Below are positions 1-10,862 of a DNA stretch of 64,000 bases, piece after piece. The notes below the pieces were generated by a model, which ran no database searches, was not told where the DNA came from, and saw nothing but the letters and a program-made list of their open reading frames with translations. This DNA is from Larix kaempferi (lineage: Eukaryota > Streptophyta > Pinopsida > Pinales > Pinaceae), in the NCBI GenBank assembly GCA_027924585.1, contig BSBM01000609.1, forward strand, positions 1,065,501 through 1,129,500, given 5' to 3'. Each line of letters opens with the position of its first letter. Position 1 is the first letter of the stretch. Both the position numbers and the translations under genes were made by a program.

Positions 1-1218
1 AGGAGCTCTATGCTTCTAGACTTGGGAGATGTGCCCCTTGTCACTAGTTGGGAGATGTGCCCCTTGTGTCTAGTGTATCTAGTTGAAAGATCATCTAGTG
101 AGTGAGGAGTTGGATATACAGTCCTTCTCATTGATCATATTGCATAAATATCATGGATATTCCTTTTTTCCATGGATTTCAATTGATGTGATGATGTGCC
201 AATACCTTCAAGTTCCAGTTTTAGTGAGTTTTCTAGCTAGTTTCCAGTGGTGTGTAGTGGATTTGTGGGTGGCACACCCGTGGGTGTTCTAGTGCCTCCA
301 TTGGATCATTTTACATATGAATAAAGTATTATAGTGCTTTCAAAAGTTGTATTTGAATTTGGGAGGTGACCACCCTCCAAAGGGATCAAGATTGTATGCA
401 GAGAAATTCATAGTATTGAGCCAATGCTTCTATTTATTTCTTTGCACACTCTTTGTGCCTCCTATTCTCATTTAATTTTGTAATTTTCTTCTTCAATTGC
501 AGCTACAGAGAGTTATCTCATGTCTTCATATGATTAATAAAATGATAGTGTGCTTCAATCTAAGATTGTTCCATTTCATGTGCATAAATTGTTTTTTGGT
601 ACACATTGTAAACACCTTTAAAGTTCTGTTATAATTGGTTATCAATAAAACTTCCGATTCCCTTTTTGAAGGTCCCTAATTTTAATTAGAATGTATTTTC
701 ATCTATCTAGATCCTTGTATTTGAAATTCATGAGCCTTGGGTGTCATTTGAAGTCATTTGGAATTCTGCAATTTCACCCTCCTAAAGTTTGATTTTGCAC
801 CTAGTTTTAAATTTATTTGTGTCTCCTTATATTGTGAGTCTATAAGCTGAATAGATGTCTTCATACCTAAAATATAGACCCTTACTATTGTCTAGTTGCT
901 TCTAGTCCTATACCAGAAGATGAAGGATCTCCACATAATTCCTAGGGAAATTTCCTCTCGTCATTTAACTTATCCAAATGGTCTTCCCGGGTGCGATGCA
1001 TCTCGAAAAATGAAAATGGTCGAAGCAAATCAATTGTGTCAATATATAAAGATTTATTCTCTATAGATATGATTTCTTAGAGTCTGTAGATGCTTCTAAA
1101 ACCCTTCTTGAAAAAATTAGGGAAGTTTTAGAGGTGTTTGGAAAACAATCTATAAATTCTACTCCTAGTTTGCCAATTTTCGAGTTAGTGTGCCTAAATC
1201 CTATTTGGGTACATTACA
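1..1218 (+). repeat. Partial LTR of gypsy family D (copy A)
   Basis: This is the downstream two-thirds of an LTR that is complete at 35801-37648 and also present at 30805-32669. It ends in TTACA at 1218, followed directly by ATAGA and the gag-like spacer of element E, exactly as at 37648/37649. The upstream part of the LTR, including its TATA box, lies outside the window. An 83-292 open frame inside it is incidental. Confidence 0.85.
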
Positions 1219-1223
1219 ATAGA
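1219..1223. repeat. ATAGA, target-site duplication of D carried by copy A
   Basis: The same five bases flank complete element D at 30800-30804 and 37649-37653. Their presence here shows that the duplicated block includes the junction between D's 3' LTR and its host element E. Confidence 0.7.
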
Positions 1224-1756
1224 ACATTAGTATTATATTTCATCCTGTTTTAGAGAAAGAATTGCAAAATCAGTATAAAGGAACTCATGATCTGGGATAA
1301 AACTTATAGTTCTACGATAAGAGGTGGAAGGAAAGAAATGTTCCGGAAAGACAATGGATTCATTGGTTCGTTCATATGTTGGATACATTACCTAGTATTT
1401 GGTATGCTTAGGGAGAACTAAGGAGGAAAATGATTGAAATATGGACAGAGATGGGAAATCAATTTTGTGATGTTTTCAGTTTTTCATTAAGTAACACGGG
1501 ATTGAAGGATATATTGTACATGATTAAAAAATTGATATTTTGTGATAAATCTCTAGATATTTCACATAAAGTAGGATGTGTGGCGCATAGAAAAATGGTA
1601 GAGTTGAACCAACTAGTTTATTCTTGCAAGATTGTTGAAGAAGGAACTAAAGAAGAAGAATCTAAGAAGATATATAATCAGGAAACAGAAGGGGAGTGTG
1701 GCATACATGGGTACAAGTTAAACTGTGTTAGAGTATTTGTAGCCATTCTAAACTAA
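1224..1756 (+). pseudogene. Gypsy E polyprotein, gag-like spacer domain (copy A)
   Basis: The translation has the tract RQWIHWFVHMLDTLPSIW followed by ELRRK. This belongs to a domain with conserved Trp and His residues that plant gypsy polyproteins of this family carry between protease and reverse transcriptase. The frame is interrupted, for example by TAG at 1408-1410 where copy B reads CAG. The domain starts right after the D LTR because D inserted into it; its N-terminal part is at about 30500-30804. It is dead by stops and by loss of its upstream half. Confidence 0.6.
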
Positions 1757-1790
1757 GAAATATAACACTAGTACAGAAAAACACCAGAAG

Positions 1791-2460
1791 ATGAATGTAA
1801 TTGGAGACTATTTGGATCAAGAAATAGTAACACAAGTTGTGGATCTATTGAGTAAATATGAACATTTATTTCCTAAAATATTTTCGGATATGAATGAAAT
1901 TGTAGGTTCATTGGGGGAGATCAAAATTCAGCTGAAACCTGATGCAAATCCAGCGAAAAGGAGACCATATAGATTGAAGCCAAAGTATAAAGAAAAAGTG
2001 CGCTAGGAACTAGATAGAATGTTGGAAGTAGGGATTATTTTAATAATGGAATGATCTGATTGGGTTATTCCCATGGTGGCTAAGGATAAGAACATAGGTG
2101 GAATAAGTATTTTGTAGATTTGAGGGATTTCAATGTAGCATGCAAACATGACCCATTCCCTACCCAATTTATTGATGAAGTGTTAGAAAATGTGGGAGGA
2201 AGAGAAGAATTTGTATTGAAAGATGGATTATTGGGATATCATCAAGTAAATATGGCTGAAGAATATAGGACAAAAACTATGTTTGCAACTCAATGGGGGT
2301 CTTTTTCATATGCAATGCTGACATTTGGCTTGAAGAATGCACCTATGGTGTTTTTGAGTATTGTAGTTAGAACATTTAAGGAGTTCATGCATAAGTTCCT
2401 TGAAGGATACCTTGATGGCTGGAAAGTGTTCAAGCTGCTCAAAGATCATGTCTAGGTATT
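1791..2460 (+). pseudogene. Gypsy E reverse transcriptase (copy A)
   Basis: The N-terminal part has EHLFPKIFSD and KRRPYRLKPKYKEKV, the usual lead-in to a gypsy RT. After a TAG (2004-2006) and a one-base frame slip near 2115 come DPFPTQFIDEVLEN, LGYHQVNMAEE, TKTMFATQWGSFSYAMLTFGLKNAP and the palm motif. The palm motif reads Y-L-D-G-W at about 2408-2422, so the second catalytic aspartate is Gly. Copy B has the same stop and the same D-to-G change, so the enzyme was lost before the duplication. Confidence 0.88.
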
Positions 2461-3309
2461 GAGGATGATGTTATATTGATGTAGACAATTGCAAATTTCA
2501 TTAAACTTGAAGAAGTATGTGTTTTTTACACATGTGAGAATATTGTTAGGATACGTAGTATGTAAGGAGGGATTATTTGTTTCTCCAATCAACATTGACG
2601 TGATAGTAAATATTTCAACTACTACATCGGTATAGACACTACGTGAAACATTGGTTCATATAAGATATTATGGAAAACGCGTAAAGAATTATGCAAACGT
2701 TATTGTGCCACTAGAGAATTTATTGAAGAAAGAAAGAAAGTATGAAAGGACTTCTAAATGTTAGGAGGAATTTGATATGTTGAAAGAAAAATTTGTTACT
2801 GTGCAAATTCTTATTTTTTTATATTGGTTGAACATTCTTCGTCTGCATGTGGATGATTCTTCTATAGCATTGGGAATCATACTTACACAACTTAGTGATC
2901 GAAGTATTGACCATCCCATTTAATTTGAAACCAGAACGTTGTCAGATGTAGAGAGAAATTACACAACTACAGAACTAGAAGGCCTATCGATGGTATATGC
3001 GCTATAAAAATTCAAGCATTACTTATTGGGATTTTTTTTCAATTTTTTTACAGATCACTCCACTTTAAAGTATCTAGTCAACAAGCCAGTGTTAGGGGGG
3101 GGGGAGATTTGTTGTTGGTTATTATTATTTCATGAATTTGAATTCGAGGTGCTGGTGAATCTAGCAAAACATAACGTGGGACTAGATCACCTATCAAGGG
3201 TGGAGTGTGGTGAGGATGAAGGTAGTATGATCAATTGCTTGATTCGTATTTGTTTCAAGTCACATGATTTAGTACTAGATCAATTCATATCTAGATCACA
3301 ACATCTCTA
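2461..3309 (+). pseudogene. Gypsy E RT connection and RNase H (copy A)
   Basis: Broken frames read the RNase H-like part. They include TDHSTLKYLVNKPVLGG at about 3050-3100, a WLLLFHEFEFEV tract and LAKHNVGLDHLSR, the standard end of RNase H in Ty3/gypsy pol. An upstream stretch (2800-2960) reads LHVDDSSIALGIILTQL, the start of the RNase H fold. Several stops and a run of eight G near 3096 break the frame. Confidence 0.8.
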
Positions 3310-4560
3310 ATGACATGCGAAGCACTAGAGGATTATACACTGGATCAACGAAGACAACTAGTAACAAGAAGCATGGAGTATCAGTTGATTGCTTGTCAAT
3401 TGTATAAATTAGGGGCTAATGAGATACTATGTGGGTGCATGATGGAGCATGAGTGCGATGCATTATTATATGAAGCACATGAAGGCATAATAAGTGGACA
3501 CATTACTGGAAAGAAAACTACAAGAAAATTATTTCACATAGGGTTATGGTGGCCATCGTTATTTCAAGAAGCTAAAGAATATTGTAAGCAATGTGATGTG
3601 TGACAACATGTAGGAAAGCCATCAACTAGTGATGAATTACCATTATTTTCATTTACTACATTGGAACCATTTGAAAAATGGGTAATTGATTTTTTGGGAC
3701 CCATCAATCTACCAACAAAGAGAATAGTAGCGAATTATATAATTACAACGAGTGAAAATTTAAGACGATGGGTAGAAGAAACAACGGTGAACGATCGCAC
3801 AATAGAGACTGCTACATAATTTATTTTTGAGAACATTGTTAAAAGATTTGGTTTTCCCAAGATACTAATGAGTGATCAATAATCTCATTTTCTTAATGTA
3901 ACTATTAAGGCATTGACATAGGAACTCATGATGTATCACTAGAAAAATACACCTTATCATCCTCAAGCAAATGGAATAGTGGAAGATTTTAATAAAGTGT
4001 TGGAACATGCATTAACAAAGGCCTGTAACATAGAGAATGATGATTGGGATCAAAGGATGCCAACAGTACTATGGTCTTATTGTACTACTTGTAAATGGTT
4101 GACCAAATTCACACATTTTTTATTGGTTTAGGATAAGGAAGCATTGATTCCTATTGAATTTGTCATGCCTAGCTTATGCATTGCATTGGATACAAATATG
4201 ACTGATGATGAATCACTTTAGTCAAGATTAAATGAATTGATGGAACTGGAGGAAGATCGAATACTTGCAAGGTTCAGCCAATAGGTGGAGAAACGCAGGT
4301 AGAAAGATTGGCATGATTGAAACATTCAAAAGAGAGAATTGGAACCTAGATCACTGTTACTATTGTATGACAATAGGTACATTAAACATCATAAGAAGTT
4401 GTGCATGAGATGGAAGGGACCATTTCAAATTACATACATCATTGATGCAAGTGCAATTAAATTATAGACGTTATGGGTTGATCCATTAAAAGGTATGGTA
4501 AATGGTAGCATACTTAAAGCATATTATGTCCCGCAGGTCAGAAGAGTGACATTTAAGTAT
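3310..4560 (+). pseudogene. Gypsy E integrase (copy A)
   Basis: The zinc-binding HHCC region is at 3460-3600: HEGIISGHITGKKTTRKLF, then CKQCDV, with the usual WWPSL between. The core follows with FEKWVIDFLGP (first Asp), ILMSDQ (second Asp) and NGIVEDFNK (Glu) at about 3660-3990. The C-terminal region reads through RFSQ, WHD, LLYDNRY and MRWKGPFQI and ends with KAYYV near 4530. Many stops are TAG/TAA where family members have Gln or Trp, consistent with C-to-T decay. Confidence 0.85.
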
Positions 4561-5400
4561 GATTGGTAATGATGTGCATGATAGTTTGACTGGATAGGTA
4601 GTGAAAAGTATGTGTTATTTCCATTTATAGTTGATGTTGTCAAATAGTTATAAAGTGCATAAGTAGTTGAATTCGAAATTTGAATAAAATAGGTACAATT
4701 TGTAGTGGGTTGTCGCATTTATGGAAAGAATCATAATCATGGTAGAAGATTGGGATGTGAACAATTTAGGTAATGTTGTTAGATTGGAAGGATAGATCAC
4801 ATTATGCAAAGGTATATTAGAAATATTGAATGGGTTACGTTGATAGTTATGACAAGAAAAAAGTGCATTAATGAGATCATGATATAATAATTGAACCAAT
4901 TTTGTTTAGTGTAGGTGAAAATAATTTAGTTTTGTTGAATGGTTGAGCATCAAAGAGTAAGGTCAAGTAGAATAGATCAGTGTTGTCATTACAAAGATTT
5001 GTAAGGTTGCAGAGAGTTGAGTTACAATCTTGACGTCTACAGTACCCAAAGCGCACCCCAAATCCAAAGCAATTAAGGAAGTTGAGATGCCAGTTGTGGA
5101 AATGGATACCGGGGTGGACATCAAAGAGCCACTACTTGGTAAGGTACCTTCGATGAAGTTCATGGATTTTAATTTACAGGATGCTAATATCTTTCCAAGA
5201 TTGTAGTTTCCGAATTATGCTAAGATTATTGAGGAGCGAGATGGCCATAAGAAAGTTATTTCTAAACAGTGGGTGAAGAAATTATTTAAATCAGGTATCA
5301 TGAGTTTGTTGGATGTTTCCCACTTTGGACATGGACCAGGTATCACGCATTGTATATGATTTCTTTTGAGTAAAATCCATTGAGGTTCCTTATGGTTTGA
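4561..5400 (+). pseudogene. Post-integrase third ORF of gypsy E (copy A)
   Basis: After the integrase stop about 400 bases carry no readable protein. From about 5030 a frame reads PKAHPKSKAIKEVEMPVVE, then IKEPLLGKVPSMKFMDFNL, a stop at 5206, NYAKIIEERDGHKKVISKQ, VKKLFKSGIMSLLDVSHFG and a stop near 5358. Copy B at 51880-52640 has the same protein with its own stops, continuing another 30 codons. The sequence resembles extra ORFs found downstream of pol in some plant gypsy elements; I cannot assign a function. Confidence 0.5.
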
Positions 5401-8400
5401 TAAACCGTATTTTTAAAAACTATGAAACTATTGCAAATGCCATAGAAATCACATTCTGCTAGCACATATTTTTTTTATAACAAAACTAGAAAATGCAAGT
5501 GCGCCATGCATCGAGAGATGGGTGGGCAAATTCTAGTTCAAGTATTTTGTTGTCGACATAGAGAGATTAATCATTTTTATACCATAGCAAAAAACAATTC
5601 AATATGCTCAATGTTAATGTCATTATTGTGCTGCGGATTTGTGCAGATCAATGAATATGCCGATGTATCAAATTTGAAGATGTTGTTATGATTGTCTAAA
5701 TCTAAAATGATTGCATATTTGAGGCATTTGAAGATGGATCTTCTAAAGACTAAAAAAATAACAACATAATTGAAAAGCAGATGGAAAGAACAAACGAGAA
5801 TCTACAAAACAATTCTGGAGCTGTTTGGAAACAATAGGTAGAGGCAACTCCACTGCATGATTTGTGCCAATTGTCTGAAGTCCATAGCAATGTGGTATTC
5901 ATATATCTCTAAGTGCAATAAAACAAACAACCAAATCATACTATTGATAAAAATCGACATCTCAAATCTGTTTTTAAATTAACACCTTTTAAACCTCTTT
6001 TTAAATTGAAACCTTTTAAAAGAGGAGGAAGAACCAAATGGTCTTTGCTGGCCACTCTTAAATCAAATATTGCATTTTCTTGTGATTTCAATTTACATCT
6101 CTCTATATTTTTGGTAAGAACGTGTTTCTAAATCATTTTCATGCCATCACAAATTACATTTTAATAATAAAAATTAATAAAACCGTGGTTTAAAAATTCT
6201 ATTAACATTGTTCATTTGTTAATGTATGAAAAGAAGACCATGGCAGCCAACTTTGTCGACAACATAAAGCTCTAAAGCAACAAACATTTCAAGAGCAAAG
6301 AAAACGGCTATGAAATATGTTGGTGGTAAATTGTTTTTCCTGCATAGCACAGTAAACATTATGAAGAACAGGAATCGATGGGAACATTGTAGACATTTTT
6401 TTGCCTATGCCAATGTATGTAAACAAGAGCATGTCTATTTGTTTTACTGATAGGAAACAGATTTAAAGGCAATAAATATTTCAATTACAAAGCAAGGGTC
6501 TATCAAATGTGCTGAAGGTAAATTGTTTTTTCTGTATAACATATTAAACATTGATGTCTATTATAATCATTACAACATGATAAAGAAACAACAGAGTGTA
6601 ACAAGTCTTCTTAAATATATCAATGCAACAATCAAATGCTTGAAAAGTATACCATATAAAAGAGCAAAATTGTAAAAGTAGAAAACATGTATGCATCTAG
6701 AAGCATTCAAATGAAGTTCTTTTTCTGAATATGTAGTTATATGTTTTCATCAAAATCATGACAATAGAGTTTGGAAACATATCGGATGCACGGACAGGTG
6801 TTGTATACATTGGTACAAAACTGTGGCAGTTGACCATTCTGGCTGTAAGGTCACATCATGCGGAATTGTTAAACAAAATTTGGTATTGTGCATCGAGGAA
6901 TGTTTCTTTTTAAATCCAAGGGATAAAAAACTAGTCGAAGAACTAGAAGCATGTGCATCTATCCATGTTCACTCGGTAAGACCATGACTATATCAAAAAA
7001 AAAAAAATTATAAAGTTTTTTCTTTTCTTTGTATGGAAGCTAGTGTCAATATGCACAAGTATTTTCTAGATCTCGATATCTGCTTTGTAAAATTCCATCT
7101 GAAATCATCATGGTCAATGTATTGGCAAGGGTGTTGTAGTTTTCTTCGTGCACATTGGGAAAAAGGAAAATATTATGATCAAAAGCAAGTGACAATTGAA
7201 ACCAAAACATGTCACAGAAAAGTTAAAGCTGAAGAGTGATTGCAATGAGTGTAAAGACCGATAACCAGCAGACAAGAAAAGTAAGCACACAAGTATAATG
7301 CAGGAGATGGATGTGTTGATCGATGTAGAAGATGAACATTTGCAGCAAGATACAAAGGATTGATTTCTGCAAGAGACTATTGAGTTTGTTGTTCATTTCC
7401 AGTCAATATGGAATATATGTTGTGAACAGATGGCAATGATGTTGTACTGTGGTAGATGCAAGGACATAACACATGAAATCTGTGATTTTGAAAATGTGAT
7501 TGGAGCATTTGCAATTGCATAGAAAATAATAAATTTGGAATGAAAAAAGAATGGAAGGAAGTTTCAAGTTCAATGTTCCAAGAAACAACTGATCTAAAAA
7601 TATATAAAAAATGCAATTCACAGAAACAATTGACATGTGTTATTTTGAGGGTAAGACATCGATAGGCTTAGATGGAAATTCAATCGGTTTCTATAGCATG
7701 GTGAAGGTCAAATGAGGTATACATGTAGAATATCTTTTGGATTCGCATTCCATGTTTTTATTTGGTGCAATGACATTTTTTTTCGAGTATGGGAAAAGAC
7801 AAAGAAAAAATTCAAGACAACTATATGCAGATCAAAAAGTCTGTCTACAATTTGTACCATTTTTTTTCTTATAGTTATTTGAGAATAAGTTATGAAATCA
7901 AAAGTAGAAAACTGATTTGGATGGCTAGTTATTTCTATATCTAGAGGGATTTGCTGGTAAAGATGTCTATATCATTTTTTTTCTGCATTGGTATAGGATG
8001 TCGATATTGCAAAGACATGCATTTTCGGATATGTGACTTATAAGGATGTGCCAAGGGCTAATCGAAATTGCTATGGTATTATGAAGGAATCTAGGGATGG
8101 AGCCTTGGAATTTACATTGTCGTGATCTGTCTCCTGTTCATGGAAACATGGGCTGGGATTTGCTTTTTGCTGTGTTTTTTTTAGTTATTTAGACTTGTTG
8201 TAGTTTTGAAATCTTTCTATGATTGATACTAATTCACTATTGTGTAGTTTAGGACTATCTAAAATTTGTTGAAGCCAAGTATTTGTTGAATAACTCATAT
8301 GATTGCATATATTTTTATTGTCGGTTTCCAAAGCAAGAAAACATATACTAAAACATGGGCATTAACAGCTTTTCTTTTTTAAATTGCAAAACAATATTGC

Positions 8401-8683
8401 AAAAGACAAATAAGTGTCATTGTTACATTTATTTTCATAATTGGTTGTCAAAGACATAATACAAGATACCACCAAAAGACGACCATTTGTAGGAATTATT
8501 GGAAGGTGCCTCGCACTGGAAAAGAATCAAAAAATGTTCAAAATGCCAAGAAGCCAAGTGGCCATACTTAGTTGGAAATTATCAGAAGGTTGTCACAAGC
8601 AAGAGGAAGTATGGCTTCTATCTACAACTACAGTTAACATGATAGAGGTACATATTTAAAGTGGAAAGCAGACTTTGTGTCGA
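5401..8683. other. Duplicated AT-rich segment with exon-like scraps (copy A)
   Basis: This is the counterpart of 52900-56130 in copy B. No intact gene is present. Short plus-strand stretches look like decayed exons. One begins after a pyrimidine-rich AG near 5646 (INEYADVSNLKMLL). One is near 6780-6900 (CCIHWYKTVAVDHSGCKV). One is near 7990-8060 after tatag (DVDIAKTCIFGYVTYKDVP). The last is the zinc-ribbon-like piece at 8441-8659. They could belong to one plus-strand gene of unknown identity. The rest shows nothing I recognise. Confidence 0.45.
8441..8659 (+). pseudogene. Zinc-ribbon-like exon, frameshifted (copy A)
   Basis: Copy B (about 55915-56095) encodes CRNC, then eleven residues, then CSKC, followed by KWPYLVGNYQKVVTSKRK and YGFYLQLQ-like text. 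Copy A has one A fewer in the run before tgttca, which throws the CSKC half into another frame. A paired CxxC ribbon followed by a beta-rich tract suggests a nucleic-acid-binding zinc ribbon, but the family is not certain. Confidence 0.45.
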
Positions 8684-8688
8684 TAAAA
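8684..8688. repeat. TSD TAAAA of copia element C (left)
   Basis: TAAAA precedes the left LTR and recurs at 16085-16089 after the right LTR. Removing the element and one copy gives a sequence matching the uninterrupted site near 56130 in copy B, which confirms the insertion. Confidence 0.93.
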
Positions 8689-9178
8689 TGTTAAGTTTTA
8701 AACCAAATAGACAAGCAAGATCACTGAAAGAAACATAATCACAAGATAGACACAAAATATACCCTGGGAAACCCTCATGGGGTAGAAAACCCTGCAAAGC
8801 TTTCCTCAATAAGATGATCAACCAAAATACAAGATGTGCTCCTTCCTTCTTTGTCTCCTTAGCAGATCTCCCAGACAAGTGCGCACTCTTCCACAAGTGA
8901 GTGAATGATCTAATGAGGAGTTCACCTCTCTTATTTATACTGACTCCCAACTGACTAAAAGACCTAATGGGGCTGACCTCTCCTGGAGAAGTCTAATAAC
9001 CCCAAAAATATAACCACAGGGCCGACCCCCACATGGTGGGTCTAATAACCCTAGTTAATACAAACCCTCGGAGGAATAAACATCTCCGGATACATAATAG
9101 GGTTACCTCGGAGGGATGAAACATCTCCGGAATAATAAAGTACAAATATAATATTCTTTGAAGTTACAATATTCAACA
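8689..9178 (-). repeat. 3' LTR of copia C
   Basis: 490 bp, TGTT...AACA ends, matching 15595-16084 over the full length. In element orientation it begins TGTTGAATATTG. It carries a TATA-like TATAAATAA (plus 8931-8939) and two hairpin modules at 9069-9129. Confidence 0.95.
9069..9129. repeat. Twin hairpin modules in the U3 of LTR C
   Basis: Module 1 is CGGAG (9069-9073), loop gaataaacat, CTCCG (9084-9088). Module 2 is CGGAG (9109-9113), an 11-base loop ending in aaacat, CTCCG (9125-9129). The LTR of element F has twin modules with a closely similar loop but a TATAGAG/CTCTATA stem. The same modules recur in the right LTR of C. Confidence 0.7.
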
Positions 9179-9187
9179 CTCCCCCTT
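9179..9187 (-). other. Polypurine tract of copia C
   Basis: On the minus strand AAGGGGGAG immediately precedes the 3' LTR, the expected place for the plus-strand primer. Confidence 0.8.
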
Positions 9188-9350
9188 AATGAGAAGGATA
9201 TTATAACAACATCTGCAGGAGCAAGGAGTCACTATACATGATACATCTATAAATCATCGGAAGCTTTCTTCAATTTGTCTTCATCAGTAACTCAAACAGT
9301 TACTGGTACATCAATGTCAACATCAACATCAACATCACACAATCATCAGC

Positions 9351-9557
9351 ATCGTCATCACACGATCATCAGCATCGTCATCACACGATCAGCAGCATCG
9401 TCATCACACGATCAGCAGCATCGTCATCACACGATCAGCAGCATCGTCATCACACGATCAACAGCATCATCATCACACGATCATCAGCATCGTCATCATA
9501 CGATCAATAGCATCGTCATCACACGATCAGCAGCATCGTCATCACACGATCAACATT
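9351..9557. repeat. 23-bp minisatellite, nine units
   Basis: Units start about every 23 bp from 9351 to 9535. Most contain ATCGT-catcac-ACGAT, a five-base inverted repeat around a six-base loop. It lies in the non-coding 3' region of element C between RNase H and the 3' LTR. The unit is not a multiple of three. Confidence 0.85.
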
Positions 9558-9603
9558 AGTACAAGTATTCATGCTAATACAAGTGACCATATAAACAATA
9601 CGA

Positions 9604-9897
9604 GTATCCTACCGATACAAGTAGCCACATCATCAATACAAGTATCCATATCGATACAAGTAATCACATCATCAATACAAGTATCCTACCGATACAAGTA
9701 ACCACATCATCAATACAAGTATCCTATCGATACAAGTAACCATATCATCAATACAAGTATCCTATCAATACAAGTAACCACATCATCAATACAAGTATCC
9801 TACCAATACAAGTAACCACATCATCAATACAAGTATCCTATCGATACAAGTAACCACATCATCAATACAAGTATCCTATCGATACAAGTAACCACAT
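9604..9897. repeat. 38-bp minisatellite, eight units
   Basis: Each unit contains GTATC, a five- or six-base loop (mostly ctacc or ctatc) and GATAC. Stems start at about 9604, 9642, 9681, 9719, 9757, 9795, 9833 and 9871. Spacers read acaagtaaccacatcatc with little variation. Confidence 0.85.
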
Positions 9898-9906
9898 CAA
9901 AAATCA

Positions 9907-10390
9907 CTTTCTCGGAGACCATACGTCTACGGATCAATTCAGGGACCGAAGTCCAGGGATGATACAATCCCCACTTCTCGGAGACCATACGTCTACGGAT
10001 CAATTCAGGGACCGAAGTCCGGGGATGATACAATCCCCACTTCTCGGAGACCACACGTCTACGGATCTATTCAGGGACCGAAGTCCGGGGATGATACAAT
10101 CCCCACTTCTCGGAGACCACATGTCTACAGATCAATTCAGGGACCGAAGTCCAGGGATGATACAATCCCCACTTCTCGGAGACCACACGTCTACGGATCA
10201 ATTCAGGGACCGAAGTATGGGGATGATACAATCCCCACTTCTCGGAGACCACACGTCTACGGATCAATTCAGGGACCGAAGTCCGGGGATGATACAATCC
10301 CCACTTCTCGGAGACCTCACGTCTACGGCTCTCTTTAGGACTGAAAGTCCAGGGATGATCCAATCCCCTCAACTGTCCACTAAGGACTTC
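9907..10390. repeat. 66-bp minisatellite
   Basis: Units begin near 9908, 9974, 10040, 10106, 10172, 10238 and 10304. One unit holds three inverted repeats: AGAC-cacac-GTCT (10048-10060), GGAC-cgaa-GTCC (10009-10020) and GGGGAT-gataca-ATCCCC (10021-10038). Because 66 is 22 codons, open frames run on both strands through the array; I do not take these as genes. Confidence 0.88.
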
Positions 10391-10560
10391 ATTCTCGGAG
10401 ACCTCACGTCTACGGTTCTCTTTAGGACTGAAAGTCCAGGGATGATCCAATCCCCTCTTCTGTCCACTAAGGACTTTATTCTCGGAGACCTCACGTCTAC
10501 GACTCTCTTTAGGACTGAAAGTCCAGGGATGATCCAATCCCCTCCTGTATTCTCATCTAT
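10304..10560. repeat. 87-bp derivative of the 66-bp minisatellite
   Basis: Three units start near 10304, 10391 and 10478. They share the ctcggagacc core but carry an extra tgtccactaaggactt tract. Their hairpins have changed while keeping pairing: GGAC-tgaaa-GTCC and GGGAT-gatcca-ATCCC. Confidence 0.8.
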
Positions 10561-10569
10561 ATAGGTACA

Positions 10570-10765
10570 AATATCCAAGAGCATGTATCACATCAAAACA
10601 TGTATACATCACACCAAAACATGTATACATCTAGCATGTATTCTCACTAATACATCTAATCATCAAAACATGTATACATCACATCAAAACATGTATACAT
10701 CTAGCATGTATTCTTACTAATACATCTAATGATCAAAACATGTATACATCTAGCATGTATCAAAA
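10570..10765. repeat. About 70-bp repeat with ATGTATACAT palindromes
   Basis: Two full units, about 70 bp apart, contain ATGTATT-ctcact-AATACAT (10636-10655) and ATGTATT-cttact-AATACAT (from 10706). The perfect palindrome ATGTATACAT is repeated around them. Confidence 0.75.
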
Positions 10766-10862
10766 CATGTATCCATAAAAATAGAAGATATGTAAGAGTT
10801 CTAAATCTAAATAATTGTAAGTAGCTAAGTGCAACAAAACAAAATTGTTATCAAATACTATA

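Noticed and set aside
5401-8683. Helitron carrying RPA-like genes
   Set aside because: I saw no clear TC start, terminal hairpin or CTRR end at matching places in the copies, so it is left as a possibility in the findings and not called.
9275-9559. 94-codon Ser/His/Arg-rich ORF
   Set aside because: It is a translation of the 23-bp minisatellite.
9604-10560. CRISPR-like regular repeats
   Set aside because: The DNA is plant nuclear and the repeats have no unique spacers; they are minisatellites.
9959-10564. 201-codon plus ORF and a 156-codon minus ORF over the same DNA
   Set aside because: Both come from the 66-bp tandem repeat (22 codons), which keeps frames open on both strands; no start context or family match.
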